From: Balamuthia mandrillaris
Lineage: Eukaryota > Discosea > Longamoebia > Balamuthiidae
Assembly: GCA_031835245.1 (NCBI GenBank)
Contig: JAVKOQ010000015.1
Location: 62,001 to 126,000 of the forward strand
Reading direction: 5' to 3'
Length of the DNA stretch: 64,000 nucleotides
The notes beneath the pieces were generated by a model. It ran no database searches, was not told the origin of the DNA, and saw nothing but the letters and a program-made list of their open reading frames with translations. Of the stretch, positions 13,197 to 24,990 are shown piece after piece (the stretch's first letter is position 1; each line of letters starts with the position of its first letter). The translations under genes and the position numbers were made by a program.

Positions 13197-13520
13197 CTTC
13201 TAGAGGCAGTAACGATAAAAATGAACCAACCAAAACTACTACTGGGGAGGTATCACGAAGAATCACCACTAGTGGACCCCACCGCCCAATTCGTTGACTT
13301 GACGGAGTACACCAACCGGCCGCGCGTCATTTCCCGCATCCATGTCACTATTGAATTTGATCCACAGTCCGACAAGTATTATGTGTGCTCAGGGGGCCGG
13401 AATGGCACCACCCTTAACGGAGAGCTCTTGCAGCAACACAAAAGAGTGCCCCTCATCTCCGGCAAGTGCATCGGCATCGCCGACCTCTCTCTTCGATGGA
13501 AACGTTTCAAACGAGTGTAG
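10276..13520 (+). CDS. PHF12-like chromatin protein with two PHD fingers and a C-terminal FHA domain
   Basis: Probable subunit of a Sin3/HDAC (Rpd3S-type) complex, by analogy with PHF12. Eight exons keep frame: 10276-10587, 10660-10833, 11143-11214, 11288-11479, 11558-11626, 11692-11772, 11862-13122 and 13204-13520, giving about 825 residues. An in-frame ATG at 10159 would add 39. PHD1 is encoded in exon 2 (HDLCDACREGGELLCC, ending WYCNAC) and PHD2 in exon 4 (DDFCYLCG, RCHRC, HLWC, CPVH), each with the Cys4-His-Cys3 pattern. A Lys-rich stretch and a long Thr/Ser/Gln/Pro disordered region follow. The last about 100 residues look like an FHA domain (LLGRYHEE, SRIHVTI, NGTTLNGE). PHD-PHD-FHA is the arrangement of animal PHF12. 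The intron at 13123-13203 is 81 nt, CT-rich and open in frame. The exon 3 acceptor (11142) and the exon 5 donor (11627) are the least certain junctions. Confidence 0.85.
13123..13203 (+). other. Frame-preserving CT-rich intron of the PHD/FHA gene
   Basis: Starts GTGGGT and ends CTTCTAG after a (CT)n run at 13169-13196. Its length is a multiple of three and it has no stop in the host frame, so retention would insert a hydrophobic plus Leu-Ser stretch just before the FHA domain. Splicing restores a clean junction (Glu codon formed from G plus AG). Confidence 0.75.
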
Positions 13521-13637
13521 CATTTATCTTGCAACACCATTGTTATTGCTGTTTGTCCAACAATATTGTTGTTGATAACCACTATTTTACATGCCGCTTG
13601 CTTCTTCTCATCTCGTTTCCTTTTTACCCTCTTATTG

Positions 13638-16553
13638 TCACCCTTTCTTTTCTTTAACAGGGTCCTTGCAAAATCGATGAAACCCTTTCTTGATGGCCTT
13701 GCGCGTCTTCTTGGGACCACGCACGCTCAGCAACATAGGCCGCACGTGAACGAGCCTCGTTAAGTTGTTGCAGTACAGAAACTCCACCGCCCATTCGAAT
13801 CTGAACCCACCATAGCGAGCCTCTGCGTCTGGTGCTGCCTCCTCCACTTTTCTGTGCGTGATGGAGATGGCGCCTGACCGCTCAAACTCTATAAAAACTT
13901 GCCATGCGTTCCTATGGTTGTATTGGTCAGCACAAATATGACACAGAGAAGAAGAAGGAGATAATGAACAAGAAGAACAAGAATAAGAAGAACGAAGAAT
14001 GAAGAACGAAGAATGAAGAACGAAGAACGAAGAACGAAGAAGATGACGAAGAAGATGGTGAAGAGAATAAAGAAATACAATGGCTACTGTACCTGACAGA
14101 GTTGAAGGAGAAAGGATTAAGCGCTGTTTTTAGGCTAGTGACAGAAGGGGCGATGAGCGCTTGGGTGGTACCCTTGATAAGCTGTAACAGTGCACATTCT
14201 TCCCCTATTACCCCCTCAAACAACTCTTGCAAACCTGTTGGATCTACCGAGTACAAATGTTAGCTTCGTGACTACCCAAACAAGTATGTACAAACCCAAC
14301 AAGTCTTGGTCGGAGGCGACGTGGGCATGTAGGTGAGTGGCAATGTCCTTCCGTAAAGTTCCTATATTCATCTGCATAGCCAACGTATCCAATATGAGCT
14401 TGACGCACTCCACTTTGCTCATATCCTCTGAGAAAGGACCGCAAACGATCTGTTTGTCCGCTGAGATTTGAAACTTTTTTGCCAACCGAGCAAAGTCTTT
14501 GGTTTGGTCCAGAGTCAGCTAAAGAAAAATACATCTACCAAAGGGCGACAGCATACACACCTTGGTGACAACAGAGAGAGGAGAGAGGACGCTTGATGAT
14601 CGGGGAACTAAGTTGCCAAAGCTGAGAACCCTCCTTATGCATGCTTGACGTTATTTTATCTTTGTTCTCCAATACTTGCTTGACCTCAAACTCCTCCAAC
14701 AAAAAAGCTATGAACATGTCTTTCTCCTGTTCGGTTGCCGTTTTTGGCAAACCTACCAATTCCACCATATCCTTTGTTTTTAAACATTAGTTTGAGTGCT
14801 TTCCCTCACTTAACTTTTTTAAAAGAGGAGGGGAGAAAGAAGGGAACGAAGAGGAGGGGGAGGAAGAAGAAAACAAAGAAGAAAAAAAACAACGCACCCG
14901 CAAAAGAATATCTACATCAAGAGTGGAGTATGTGGTAGAATGAATAAAGGTTGAAATGGCAACAGCGGGGGGCAGAGGCAACTTTTCCTCCTGTTCTTCT
15001 TCCTCGTCTTTTTTCTTTTCTTTTTTGGGTTCTTTGTCTTGCTCCTCGTTTCCTGTGATGAGGGAACCCTTGTTTAGGCTGATACTTCCATTACTGGCAG
15101 TGGGTGCTGGCGAAGATTCTTCTAACGAAGGCATCGACGATCTAAGAGGGAGATTGACATCTTCCTCTTCCTTCTTTCCGTCAGGTGTTGGCGAGGCGGA
15201 ACACTGCGGGTCTGCGGCTCTATCTCGTTCGCTTTCGTTGTCTTTCGACGTGAGCACAGGCAGAGAGCCAGTAGATTTTGAGCGATTGCTCTTGTGGAGG
15301 AACTTGGGGTGTCTTCTACTCGCTGAAACTCCATCCGCTTCTGTCAAGGCGCGCGAGGGGGTGGATTTACCACCAGCACTACTCCTTATTCCTGCAGAGG
15401 CTACCGCCAAAGCGCTTGGCTCTTCATTTTCCTCTTTTTTCGTGTTCACGTTTTTGCGTTTTGCTTTTGACGTTTCCTTATTCCATTGCAATTCTTTGGT
15501 TGATGTGCCGTCTCGTTCCTGCTCTTTAGCTTCATTGTTGTTGTCTTTGTATTTGGTGCCTCCTTTTTGCTGCCGCTCTGTTGGTGTGGCATCCTCTGAG
15601 TGTTGGTTCGTTGTGGGTGTTATGGCAGTGGTCATGTGCTGGCGTGTGGAACTGTTGGCAGCGATGTTAGATGAAGAAGAGATAGGCGCAGAAGGTGGAG
15701 TGGTTTGAGATTTGTTGATGTTTGCTTCGAGACGAAGCCTTAGGGTATGTTTGACGATGGCCAAGTCGCTGGGCTGAAGGCCTTTCAGGCGGTTGAGGGC
15801 ATTGACTCGCCCTTTTCTGAGCTTCTTGTTGGTGCTGAGTTGGCAATAAAAGTCCATTATCATATTCGGTCGGTCTTCCTCTTTATCACTTTTCTCTTGT
15901 TGTTGGGGTTGCTGTGGTGGTTGCTGCTGCTCGTTTTCCGTCTCACCCTCTCTTTCAGCTGAACGGCCGGAGCCTTTCCTTCCTTCATGCGCATGCGTGG
16001 ATGGTACTGCTTCTCTTCCTCCTTTGCCTCCCTCTCCTTTTCCTCCTTCTGTTTGCTTCGCCTTGCGAATAGCATCTTCGAGACAGTCTTTGCTGCGGCC
16101 TCTGCTTTTACTCCGCTTGCTGACCTGTTTGCGGCCGCCTCCCGTCGTGCTCTCGATGCTGCGGGAGCGGCTCTGCCGGGCCGCCGCTAGCTCCGAGCTG
16201 GTCATCTGCGAGCTCTTGCTCTTCTTGAATTTCTGCCGTTGCTCCCCCTGTCTTCGCACCGCCTTGGCAAACAAGCCCCTCTGCTCCACTAGCGCCGCTG
16301 CTGCCGCTGCTGCGGCCGCTTCGGATGAAGAGGAGTCTACCGGAGGAGGGAGGTGAGGAGATGGTGGCGGAGGGGGAGGGACGTCGGTGGTGGTAGTGGT
16401 CACTTGCGGCAGCGCAGCTGCTACCAAGGAGAGCAATGAAAGGTCCGCCTCGGCCTCTTTCTCGTCCTCTTCCTGTTTCTCCTCCTCCTCCTCCCTTTTT
16501 GCTGTTACGAGGGGCAGCGGATTCTCTGGCAGGGTTGGCTGGTCCTCCTCCAT
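13638..16553 (-). CDS. Large low-complexity N-terminus with an unassigned conserved-looking C-terminal region
   Basis: I do not recognise the family. The ATG at 16553 (MEEDQPTLPE) is preferred over an upstream in-frame ATG at 16655 because the extra residues are atypical. The first exon (about 14890-16553) encodes about 540 residues that are mostly disordered: acidic E/K runs, poly-Ala, poly-Pro, Ser/Arg-rich and Gln-rich blocks. Inside it lies one ordered-looking helix (MIMDFYCQLSTNKKLRKGR). Downstream exons at about 14560-14768, 14291-14520, 14094-14240 and 13638-13900 encode an all-helical segment followed by a beta-rich end (NAWQVFIEFERSG, FRFEWAVEFLY) and a basic C-terminus. The intron at about 13905-14090 contains GAAGAACGAA-type repeats. 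The gene converges on the PHD/FHA gene, ends 118 bp apart. A regulatory or scaffold role is only a guess from composition. Confidence 0.65.
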
Positions 16554-16954
16554 TTTTTTTTTCTCCCAATGCAAACCTGGGCTGAAACTGACGACAAATT
16601 TAAAAAAGAGAGTTTCTACGCAATCGCAGCCACCACTTCCCCCAGACCTTGCCAAAGAAACCCTCCTCTTCCTCCTCCCAAATGTCTTTGCTTTTTTTTT
16701 TTTCTGTTTCTTTGCCTTGCGGTGATACCACCCTCCTCCTCTTCCTCCTTTGGCTTTCTTTCTTTTTTTCTTCCTTATTTGGTCTCAAAATCCTTCCAAC
16801 CTATTATTGTTGCTGCCATACTATGAGGTTAGCTCTTTCATCGATTTTATTTCGAAATTTTGGCGATTTCTAATTTTTTTTCGACATTTCGATTTTTATT
16901 GGAACTCAGACGGAAAAAGAGAGAGACCACTCCACCACAGCACAGCATAGCAGC
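16554..16954. other. Short divergent promoter region
   Basis: About 400 bp between the 13638-16553 gene (minus) and the aminopeptidase gene (plus). It is T-rich on the plus strand with several short T runs. No gene, repeat family or RNA was seen. If the minus-strand gene starts at 16655 the gap is 300 bp. Confidence 0.55.
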
Positions 16955-17377
16955 ATGGATCCCCATTCGCAGGTAACGTTTTTTACCATCATGTAACCTA
17001 TGCGGCAGTCGTCCCCCTCACACATGCCTTCAAAAGATCTCAATGATCTCTCTATCATTCCATTGTGTTTTTTTTTTTCGTCACCTCTCCACTCTCTCTC
17101 ACTCCTCACTCCTCATACTACGCCCCAGGCAAACATAGACCAGGTGAAGGTGCTACACTTGGACCTCACCCTCCACGTTGACTTTGAAAAGAAGGTGATG
17201 GCTGGCAGTGCCCTCTACCGTTTCTTGGTGGTAGCTGAGCAGCCCGTTGAGCACGTTACCCTCGACACGAGGGACCTTACCATCCACCGAGCCGTGGAGG
17301 AAGGGTCTGGAAAAGAGCTCACAGTATGATCTTTCCTTCTCGTTCTCACTCTCTCTCTCTTCTCTTCTTTGGCTACT

Positions 17378-17424
<47 letters not shown>

Positions 17425-20008
17425 CCTTCTTGACGCTGCTTACCCGTCAAACTAAAGTTTGAGTTGGGAGAGGTGCACCCCGCCTTTGGCGCTGCCCTTC
17501 GCATCCAACTGGCAGAGCCCAAGAACAAAGGCACTGAATTCCAATTGCGTGTCTACTACGAGACCACTCCACAAAGTTCTGGTCTCCAGTGGCTTCCTCC
17601 CAGGTTTGCTTATGCTTCGCTCGTTCTCTTGTCCCTTCTCTCTCTCTCTCTCTCTTGTATCAACACCAAGACTCACCACTGTCTTGTTACATGGACAGCC
17701 AAACAGAAGGAAAGAAGCACCCTTACCTGTTCACCCAGTTCCAGGCCATCCACGCTCGTTCCGGAGTACCCTGCCAGGACACGCCCGCCATCAAGATGAC
17801 GTACAGCGGCCACCTTACAGTACCTCAGCCGCTGGTTGCGTTGATGAGCGCCATCTCACAAGGTTCTGACGAACTGCCCGACTCAAAGTCCACCACATAC
17901 CATTTCGAACAACCTGTCGCTATTCCTGTGAGTTATCCCTCTTGGTCCTCTTTATTCATGCTTTAACTTGTTAATCGTTTGTTTGCCATTACAGTCGTAT
18001 CTGTTGGCGTGGGTTGTAGGTGACTTGGTTTCTCGAGAGATTGGTCCTCGCTCTAAGTACGTTTCAAGTGCTCTTTTCTCTCCTTCTCCCTTGTACGTCA
18101 TTCCTGCCTTAATGCTCACTGTTGTGACGCCTCAAAAGAGTGTGGAGTGAACGAGAGAAGGTAGATGCTGGAGCGTATGAGTTTGCGGAAACGGAGGACT
18201 ACCTTAAGACCGCTGAAGAGCTGCTTACTCCTTACGAATGGGGCAGATACGATATCCTCTTGCTACCTGGAAGCTTTCCTTATGGTGGAATGGAGGTTTG
18301 ACTATTTTTACGTGTCACTAACCAAGGCCTGCTTAGCCAGTATACTGAAACATAATCCTTTGTTGGTATTCTTTTATGCTGATAGAATCCATGCCTTACC
18401 TTTGTGACACCAACCTTGTTGGCTGGCGATAGATCTCTTTCTAGCGTTGTTGCACACGAGATCAGTCACTCTTGGATGGGCAATCTAGTTGGATGCCACT
18501 CCTGGGAACACTTTTGGCTAAATGTTAGTAGGACCTAGTCCCTGCTAGTGTTCTGGCATTACTTACTTTACGTCTCGTACCATCTATTAGGAGGGTTTCA
18601 CTGTTTTCGTTGAACGCAAAATCATCGGCCGCATGTTTGGAGAGAAGCAACGCCACTTCAGCGCCATTATTGGATGGAAATCTCTTAAGGATTCTGTTGA
18701 CCATTATGGCACTGAACACCAACAATTCACCACCCTTATTCAAGAGTACGCTTCATTCACACTGTTTTCTCCTCTTTTCTCTCCTGTTCTTTTTGTATTT
18801 CTCGTCTAACTCATCCTCTTTTTCCTAGTCTGAAAGATATCGATCCTGATGATGTACATACCTTTTTTAAAAAATATCTGACTCCCCTTTCTAGCACAAA
18901 CTTATTCTTCTCTCTCTCTCTCTCTGTACTGTGATGCTAGGCATTCAGCTCAGTTGTACGTACCGTGATTCCTGCAATGTGGTTACACTATTATTAATTG
19001 TTACTTACTGTTTATTAAGCCCTATGAAAGAGGATTCCAGTTTTTGTTCTTCTTGGAGCAAACAGTTGGCGGAGCTGAAGTCTTTGAACCATTCTTCCGG
19101 GCTTACGTAAAGGAGGTTAGCACATATTGGCATTTTTTTTTTGGTCTCAATCCCACTTTCTAACCATTGTGCCGTATCTAGTTCTCCGGAAAAACTGTTG
19201 TGTCTGAAGAGTTCAAACTGTTCTTCCTCAACTATTTCCAAAACTTGAAGGACTTTGATCAAGACAAATTGAAACAAATCGATTGGGATGCGTGGTTCTG
19301 CCAACCAGGCATGCCTCCTGTCGACCTGTTGCCCATGTAAGTCTCTCTCTCTCTCTTCCTGATTTGCATAGTATGCTCAACCTCCTTTTTTTCTGTCTTC
19401 AGGTTCGACGCAACGTTGGCCGACGCCAGCAATGCTCTTGCCAAAAAATGGGCATCTGCAACGACCGCCGAAGAGGCGAAAGACGTGAGCTCTGATGATA
19501 TGAAGGGATGGAGCTCCAACCAAATAGGTACCTTTTTATCTGCCATCAATCTTGGTTTTATGCTCGGGATTAACCTTGCTTTTGTTTACAGTTATGTTCC
19601 TCGAAAAGTTGCAGTTGGGAGGCAAGCCACTTCCTCACGATGTGCTCAACCGCATGGACGAGCTGTACAACCTTACCCCTTCCACAAACTCGGAAATTCG
19701 CTTCAACTGGTATCAGCTGTGCCTTAGCGCTGGCCTTGATCGTATATATCCTTTGGTCGTCTCTTTCGTCACCGAACAAGGTACCATGCCACAATGAATT
19801 CTCTCCCCTCCTCTTTTTCTCGTCGCCAAGAAAACTTTAACCAATGTTTGTGTTTTTTGCAGGACGTATGAAGTTCGTGAGGCCGCTTTACAGGAGCTTA
19901 GCGAAAGCACCTGGTGGCGAGGAGTTGGCTCACTCCACCTTCTTGAAGCATCGCTCCTTCTATCACAACATTGCAGCCAAGATGGTGGCTAGGGACCTCG
20001 GCCTTTAA
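16955..20008 (+). CDS. M1-family leukotriene A4 hydrolase / aminopeptidase B-type enzyme
   Basis: Zinc metallopeptidase that trims N-terminal residues; in animals it also hydrolyses the epoxide LTA4. The start ATG at 16955 opens an 18-nt first exon (MDPHSQ). Exons then encode the N-terminal beta domain, the substrate motif GGMEN (split by an intron near 18297-18385), the zinc site HEISHSW with its third ligand in WLNEG, and the catalytic Tyr context PYERGF. The C-terminal helical domain includes MKFVRPLYR, which matches the family's Arg/Lys carboxylate-binding region. The protein ends at 20008 and is about 610 residues, the usual length for LTA4H. CT-rich introns interrupt it, with long (CT)n runs near 17381 and 17637. 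All catalytic residues I could check are present, so the peptidase should be active. Whether it has epoxide hydrolase activity cannot be told from sequence. Confidence 0.94.
17381..17418 (+). repeat. (CT)n microsatellite forming an intron polypyrimidine tract
   Basis: About 19 CT units lie in the intron between the second and third exons of the aminopeptidase gene, some 40 nt before the acceptor. The pyrimidine strand is the sense strand, as in all other intronic CT runs of the window. Confidence 0.85.
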
Positions 20009-20099
20009 CGCTCATCTTTCTCTCTCTTTTTTTTTTTGCTTTTGTGCGAAAGAGCGTCTCTTAAAAAAAATAACAAAACCCCCTAAGAGAAGAAACCAT

Positions 20100-21945
20100 T
20101 CATTTACGGAAGAACCTGGAGAAAGAGCCACGACCATCCTTGCATCTTCGCATGATGATTTCGAGGCCGCGCAGATGAGGCAGGTCCTCCTCTCTACCTT
20201 TCTCCGCCAAGTATCGCACCACATGAGCGTAGATGAGCTCCACTGGCGCCACCAAAAACTCACACTTGTCGTGACCGCAAGCCACGCAGCTGACCTCCAC
20301 CGTCCCTAACTTTATCTGCTCTTCTCCTCCTCCTGTGGTTGCTGCTGTTGATGATGACGATGGGGTTGATGTGGTGAATGAAACATCCTTTGGGGCAAAG
20401 GCCTGTATGCACTCCTCAAAGTAGGCGTTGGCGTAGCCGCAGTGCAGTATGCATACGGGTGACGACTCCAATGCTGATGTTGTGGGCTGCTTTTTCTTGT
20501 TGCTGGACCGTTGCGATTCCTCTCCGCTCTCCTCCTTGTTTCCTTCTCTGTTCCGTTTTGCTTCTTCCTGTTGCTGAGCCTTCACAAAGGCAGCCGCCTC
20601 AAAGCTTTCCTCCAGAGTGTATCTATGAACGGTGTGAGGAAGAGCGAGCGTGAGGGATGAGAAACTGAAGATTGCTTCGCTAACAAACCTTAACAAAAAT
20701 GTTTTTAACTTGTTCTTAAAGTCAAATGCCAAAAGTGAGGAAGAGGAAGACACACTAAGCCTTCCCCAACCGAGGTACCGTAGCACCACTGATAGCGCAA
20801 AGAGTTGTTCCAAAATTGCAGCATCTCCTTTCAGTCTGTGCGACGTTTTTATAGACGGTAAACATTAACCAAACATTAAGCAACGAACGAGAGAGAGAGC
20901 GTGTAAGAAACATACGCTGCGGTTTTGGAGGTGCTGCTAGCAGCTCGTACGGACTTTCGGAAAAAGTTTTGGTCGCTGATGGCAAAGCAGCGGCCAAGGT
21001 CATAGAGGAAACTGGTGGCAAAGGAAAGAGCAAACTCGTCTGACACTTTCTTGCGTGCGGTGGTGGCTTCCTCCGCGTTGCTCTGTTGAGAGAGCAAATG
21101 GCCAATAACTGGATAGAAATCGGTGGAGAGCGTCTCGGCACGAAGGAAGAGATACCTCTCCTCACCATCAAGCGTGACTTCACCTTTAGAGGGGTCACAA
21201 ATGAAGTTGGTAAAGAGAGCAGAGTAAGACTTGTTGGCGGCGGCCTTGCAGTCCTCCTGTAGGGCTATTTCGTCGGTGGTGGCTGTGGAGATGACCGCTG
21301 CGTTGTTCAACTTGGATTCTATTTGCCTGGGGAGATGCTTCTTTCCAAAGACAGGATAGTTGACGGGCACGCCCTTGCTTCTTCCCGCAATGAAGCTATC
21401 GCTCCTCTTGTTCTCGTGTCTGCCAGAGGGAGATGGTGAGGACGATGACGAGACAGAAGACAAGATAAGCTTGTCGCTCCGCATCAAAGCATCTTTGGCC
21501 TCGAGGTTGCAGTAACGAATGACCTGATGGAACTTGCCAGGAGGAAGGTTGTGTGCATTGCAGAAGGAACGGATGGCCTTCTCCACGCCGTCTGGACGGC
21601 AGAGAATTAGGGTACATACGGCATCGCCACGGCCTCTGCATTGAGGCTCCACCGCACACATATCCACGTTGAAGGCGGCTGCCGTCCAGCCGGATGCAAA
21701 TCCACACATGTAATGGCAGACAGAAAGACAGGAGTCGGCTCCTTCCAGCTGTTTGTATTTAAGCAAAGCAGGGTTGAGCTTGGGCACCGCTGATCCGCTT
21801 GTGAGCCAGCAGTGAGCCTCAAAGCTAAAGTCATTGCAGCTCTCAGCGTAAAAGTCCTTCAAGCTCATTTTACATTTATCTGATAGCTCTGGATTAGCTC
21901 CCCCTGAGTAACTGTGTGATGATGATAAAGAGTGTAAGCACTGCA

Positions 21946-21978
<33 letters not shown>

Positions 21979-22487
21979 GCAAGGGAGAGGGAGAGAGAGG
22001 GAGAGGTAGCGACAGAGAGAATGAAGAAATAGGAAGCGTACACAAAATAAATAGGACCCATAGCCCAACGATCCACAACGCTGTCAGTGCCGGTGTGCTT
22101 AGCAAAGGCACGGCAATGACTGCTACCACATACATAACCAAAATCGTAGAGCAGCTTCGCGGTGATCTCCTCTGATAGTTCCGCAAACAGGCTTAGATTC
22201 CGTTTCTTGAGCTCAAACTCTTGCTCCTCAGCTGATGTTGCTGAGTCGCTTGAAGAACTGCTCTTTCCTCCGCCGGTACGAGAAGAAGACTTATCAACAG
22301 ACCCGAAGCCAAAGCCGACAAGTACAGCCTCGCTCTGTTCGCGTTGAGCGTTGCTCTCCAGGTCTTTCTTTTTGAGGCCAAAGAAGCCGAAGTTTTCCCG
22401 CAATGAGGAAAAGAAGTCAACGGCCATGGAGCTTGCTCTCACCAATATAAGTCTTTCCTGACCATAGAGCCTTTCATGTGGATCCAT
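20100..22487 (-). CDS. Tandem V4R-domain protein
   Basis: Four exons keep frame (22044-22487, 20916-21940, 20689-20835, 20100-20622), giving 712 residues. Two copies of a V4R-like module are visible. Copy 1 lies at about residues 100-265, with CHYMCGFASGW followed by EPQCRGRGDAVC. Copy 2 lies at about residues 440-690, with LHCGYANAY followed by EVSCVACGHDKCEF. Both keep the Cys-Gly-Cys end typical of V4R, which in prokaryotes binds small hydrophobic ligands or zinc. Low-complexity Ser-rich inserts interrupt both copies. No enzyme, PAS or DNA-binding domain is fused to them. V4R shares a superfamily with Bet3 and haem-NO-binding domains. A sensory or lipid-binding role is inference. The stop codon lies 92 bp past the end of the convergent aminopeptidase gene. 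Confidence 0.75.
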
Positions 22488-22564
22488 AAACCTTGTGGGC
22501 TTTACAACAATAGTGCCTTTGTTTATTTTTAAAATGTAGGTTAGAGAGTGGTGAGAAGAGAGTT

Positions 22565-24190
22565 TTAATACAGCGCAACGGGAACTTTACACGAACCTTT
22601 CTCGGTTGAGCGAACACAGTTGCTAAAGTACTCGTCCACTATCCTCTCTGCTCTGTGGAAAAATGGTACGAGGTGTTCAGGTACGATAATGCTGTTTACT
22701 TCCAGCTTGGTGGCTTCAAGTTTACTGGTATCGATGGTTCGTTTCTTTCGCTTGGCTGTCTTTTTCTTTTTCTTGCTTGTTTGCTTACCTTGTGGCTTAC
22801 TGTTCTTGGAACGCTCTTCCTTTTTCTCTTTTTCCTTATTAGCCACCATCTTTCGAAGGTCTGCTCCTTCATTCTTGCTCGCTGCTCTTTTAGAGTGATT
22901 CACGTCGGGAGAGGAGGCCTCGTCTTCAGAGTAACAATCATTCGATGTCAGCTCGTCCGCAGTGGCGCTGTCATCTGCGTCTACTCCAGAGCCAACGACA
23001 GCTGAAGAGGAAGATTGTTGGCTGTCGCTACGATCGCTGCTGTCTTCATCCTCCTTTATCACTTCTCTGTAGAGTACACAGAATAAGCTCATATTAGATT
23101 CACAAATATGATCTGAAGGTGAAAGCGAGTTTTATGCAAACGTACTCTACAACGTTATTAACCCACATACTTGGTTGAGCTTTTAAGGAAAGCATGTACA
23201 AGGCATCCTATTGTTAAAGTTGGGGTTTGAGAGAGAGAAAGAGAGAAGCGCTAGGAGCAAGGAGTGAAGAGTGGAGAGAGGAGAGAAGCAGAGAAACAGA
23301 GGAGAGGAAGAACGCACTTCATCATCAATGTACTGAATATTGCTAAGAAAGTTTTGAACGTCTTTCAACCTTGGAAGGTCAAAAGGCCGACTCTGGCACT
23401 CCGTCACTATTTTCAAACGATCCGAAATCATAGACATAAACTCAAAGTTGATCATTCCGTTCTTTGTGTAAGGTTTGTTTCCCTCCATTATAAAAGTACA
23501 GTCCCGCAAGAACAATGCTTTTCATGTTCTTTGTTAATCGCTGTTATGGGAGAAGAAGAACAAGAAGAACTAGACTTACCAAAATATGGGATTTTGGGAA
23601 ATGGTCGCTTCTTGAACTCAGCGTAATAAGCGCTAAAGTTTTGCTGATTGACCATCAGCTCTTCCATTTCCGCAAAGCTCGTTTTCTCTTTCTCTGGTAA
23701 GATCTGCAAGCAAAGCACGAACCGAGTGAGAACGAGAAAGAACGAGAGAGAGACAGAGAGTAGCCTCACAGACCTCCCAAGCGGCTTTCAAACGTTGAAT
23801 GGAGCTATTATTTAGCGCAGACAACACTTGCATGAGAGAGTTGAAGTTATTGAGTTGAAGAAACCGGTGAGCAAGCTGAATGAACTTTTTGATAACCGAC
23901 ATTTGCTCCTTCACACCACTCGTCATTAGAATCTCCGTTACAACCCAGTAACTCACCTACAGAATAAGGTGCATAGGTATTAATAATGAATAAGATGGAT
24001 GGCAAAACAAGTGATTCCTACCTCATTGAAGCGAGTGATATAAGCAGAAATGTTTGGAGCGGTTAAGTGCTTGTCTCGTTTTTGCCAAGTTTGATTGAGA
24101 AACTCTCGAATGTGAATCTTGCTGAACAAATCAAACTCCAGCATTGTCATCTCTCTACATCCATCGTAAGGATAAGCACTGGAGCAAACG

Positions 24191-24227
<37 letters not shown>

Positions 24228-24943
24228 AGAAAAAACCTAGCGACGGCTATACAAGACATGTCAAGAAAATCCATAGCGGAGGTCTCGGGGCCAGCCGTCG
24301 TGGCTGCAGCTGGAGTGATATCAATTACAGAAGAGGAAGAAGTTCCGCTGGCCACCTGAGAGGCCATCGTTGTCTTTTTAGGTTTGGTTTTGCTGAGGTC
24401 GACCATGGTGGCAGAGTCACCGGGCATTCCCAGCATTCGCTCTCTCTCCTCTTCCTCCGCGTCCCCTCCTTCTCGAGCGTCACTGCTATAACGCCGCCCC
24501 AACAGCATGGGCAGAAAAGGGCTCTTTATGAAACCGTAGTTGGGTGTTGGTCCAACAGAGGCATTGCTCGCGGTGGAGGGCTGCACAGCTTTGAGGAATT
24601 GTAGTTTGAAGGTGTTGACAGCGATGGGTTTGTGTTTCTTTAAGGCGTTCAAGATCCGGTTGATGGAGGTCTTGCTGAAGTCTTGAGGGTAGGTGTTCCA
24701 CCACAACTTCATGAACTCCAGCATCCTGTTTGTTTGTTTGTTTTGTTATTTAGCGTCAAAGTTCCTGCATTAGTATCAGCACAACAAAAAAGAAGAGTAA
24801 GATCAGGTGAGCTCGATAAAGTACGAACCTGTCAGCATTATACTTTTTGGTTTCCTTCTCGCTGTTGCAAGCCACCTCGAACCTTTAGAACAAAAAAGAA
24901 TAAGACAAACCCATGAGAAAGAGAGAGCGTGCACGAGTCAGAG

Positions 24944-24990
<47 letters not shown>

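Noticed and set aside
14956-15708. Plus-strand 250-codon frame
   Set aside because: Antisense shadow of the disordered exon of the 13638-16553 gene; Ser/Leu/Phe-rich composition comes from complementing Lys/Glu/Arg codons.
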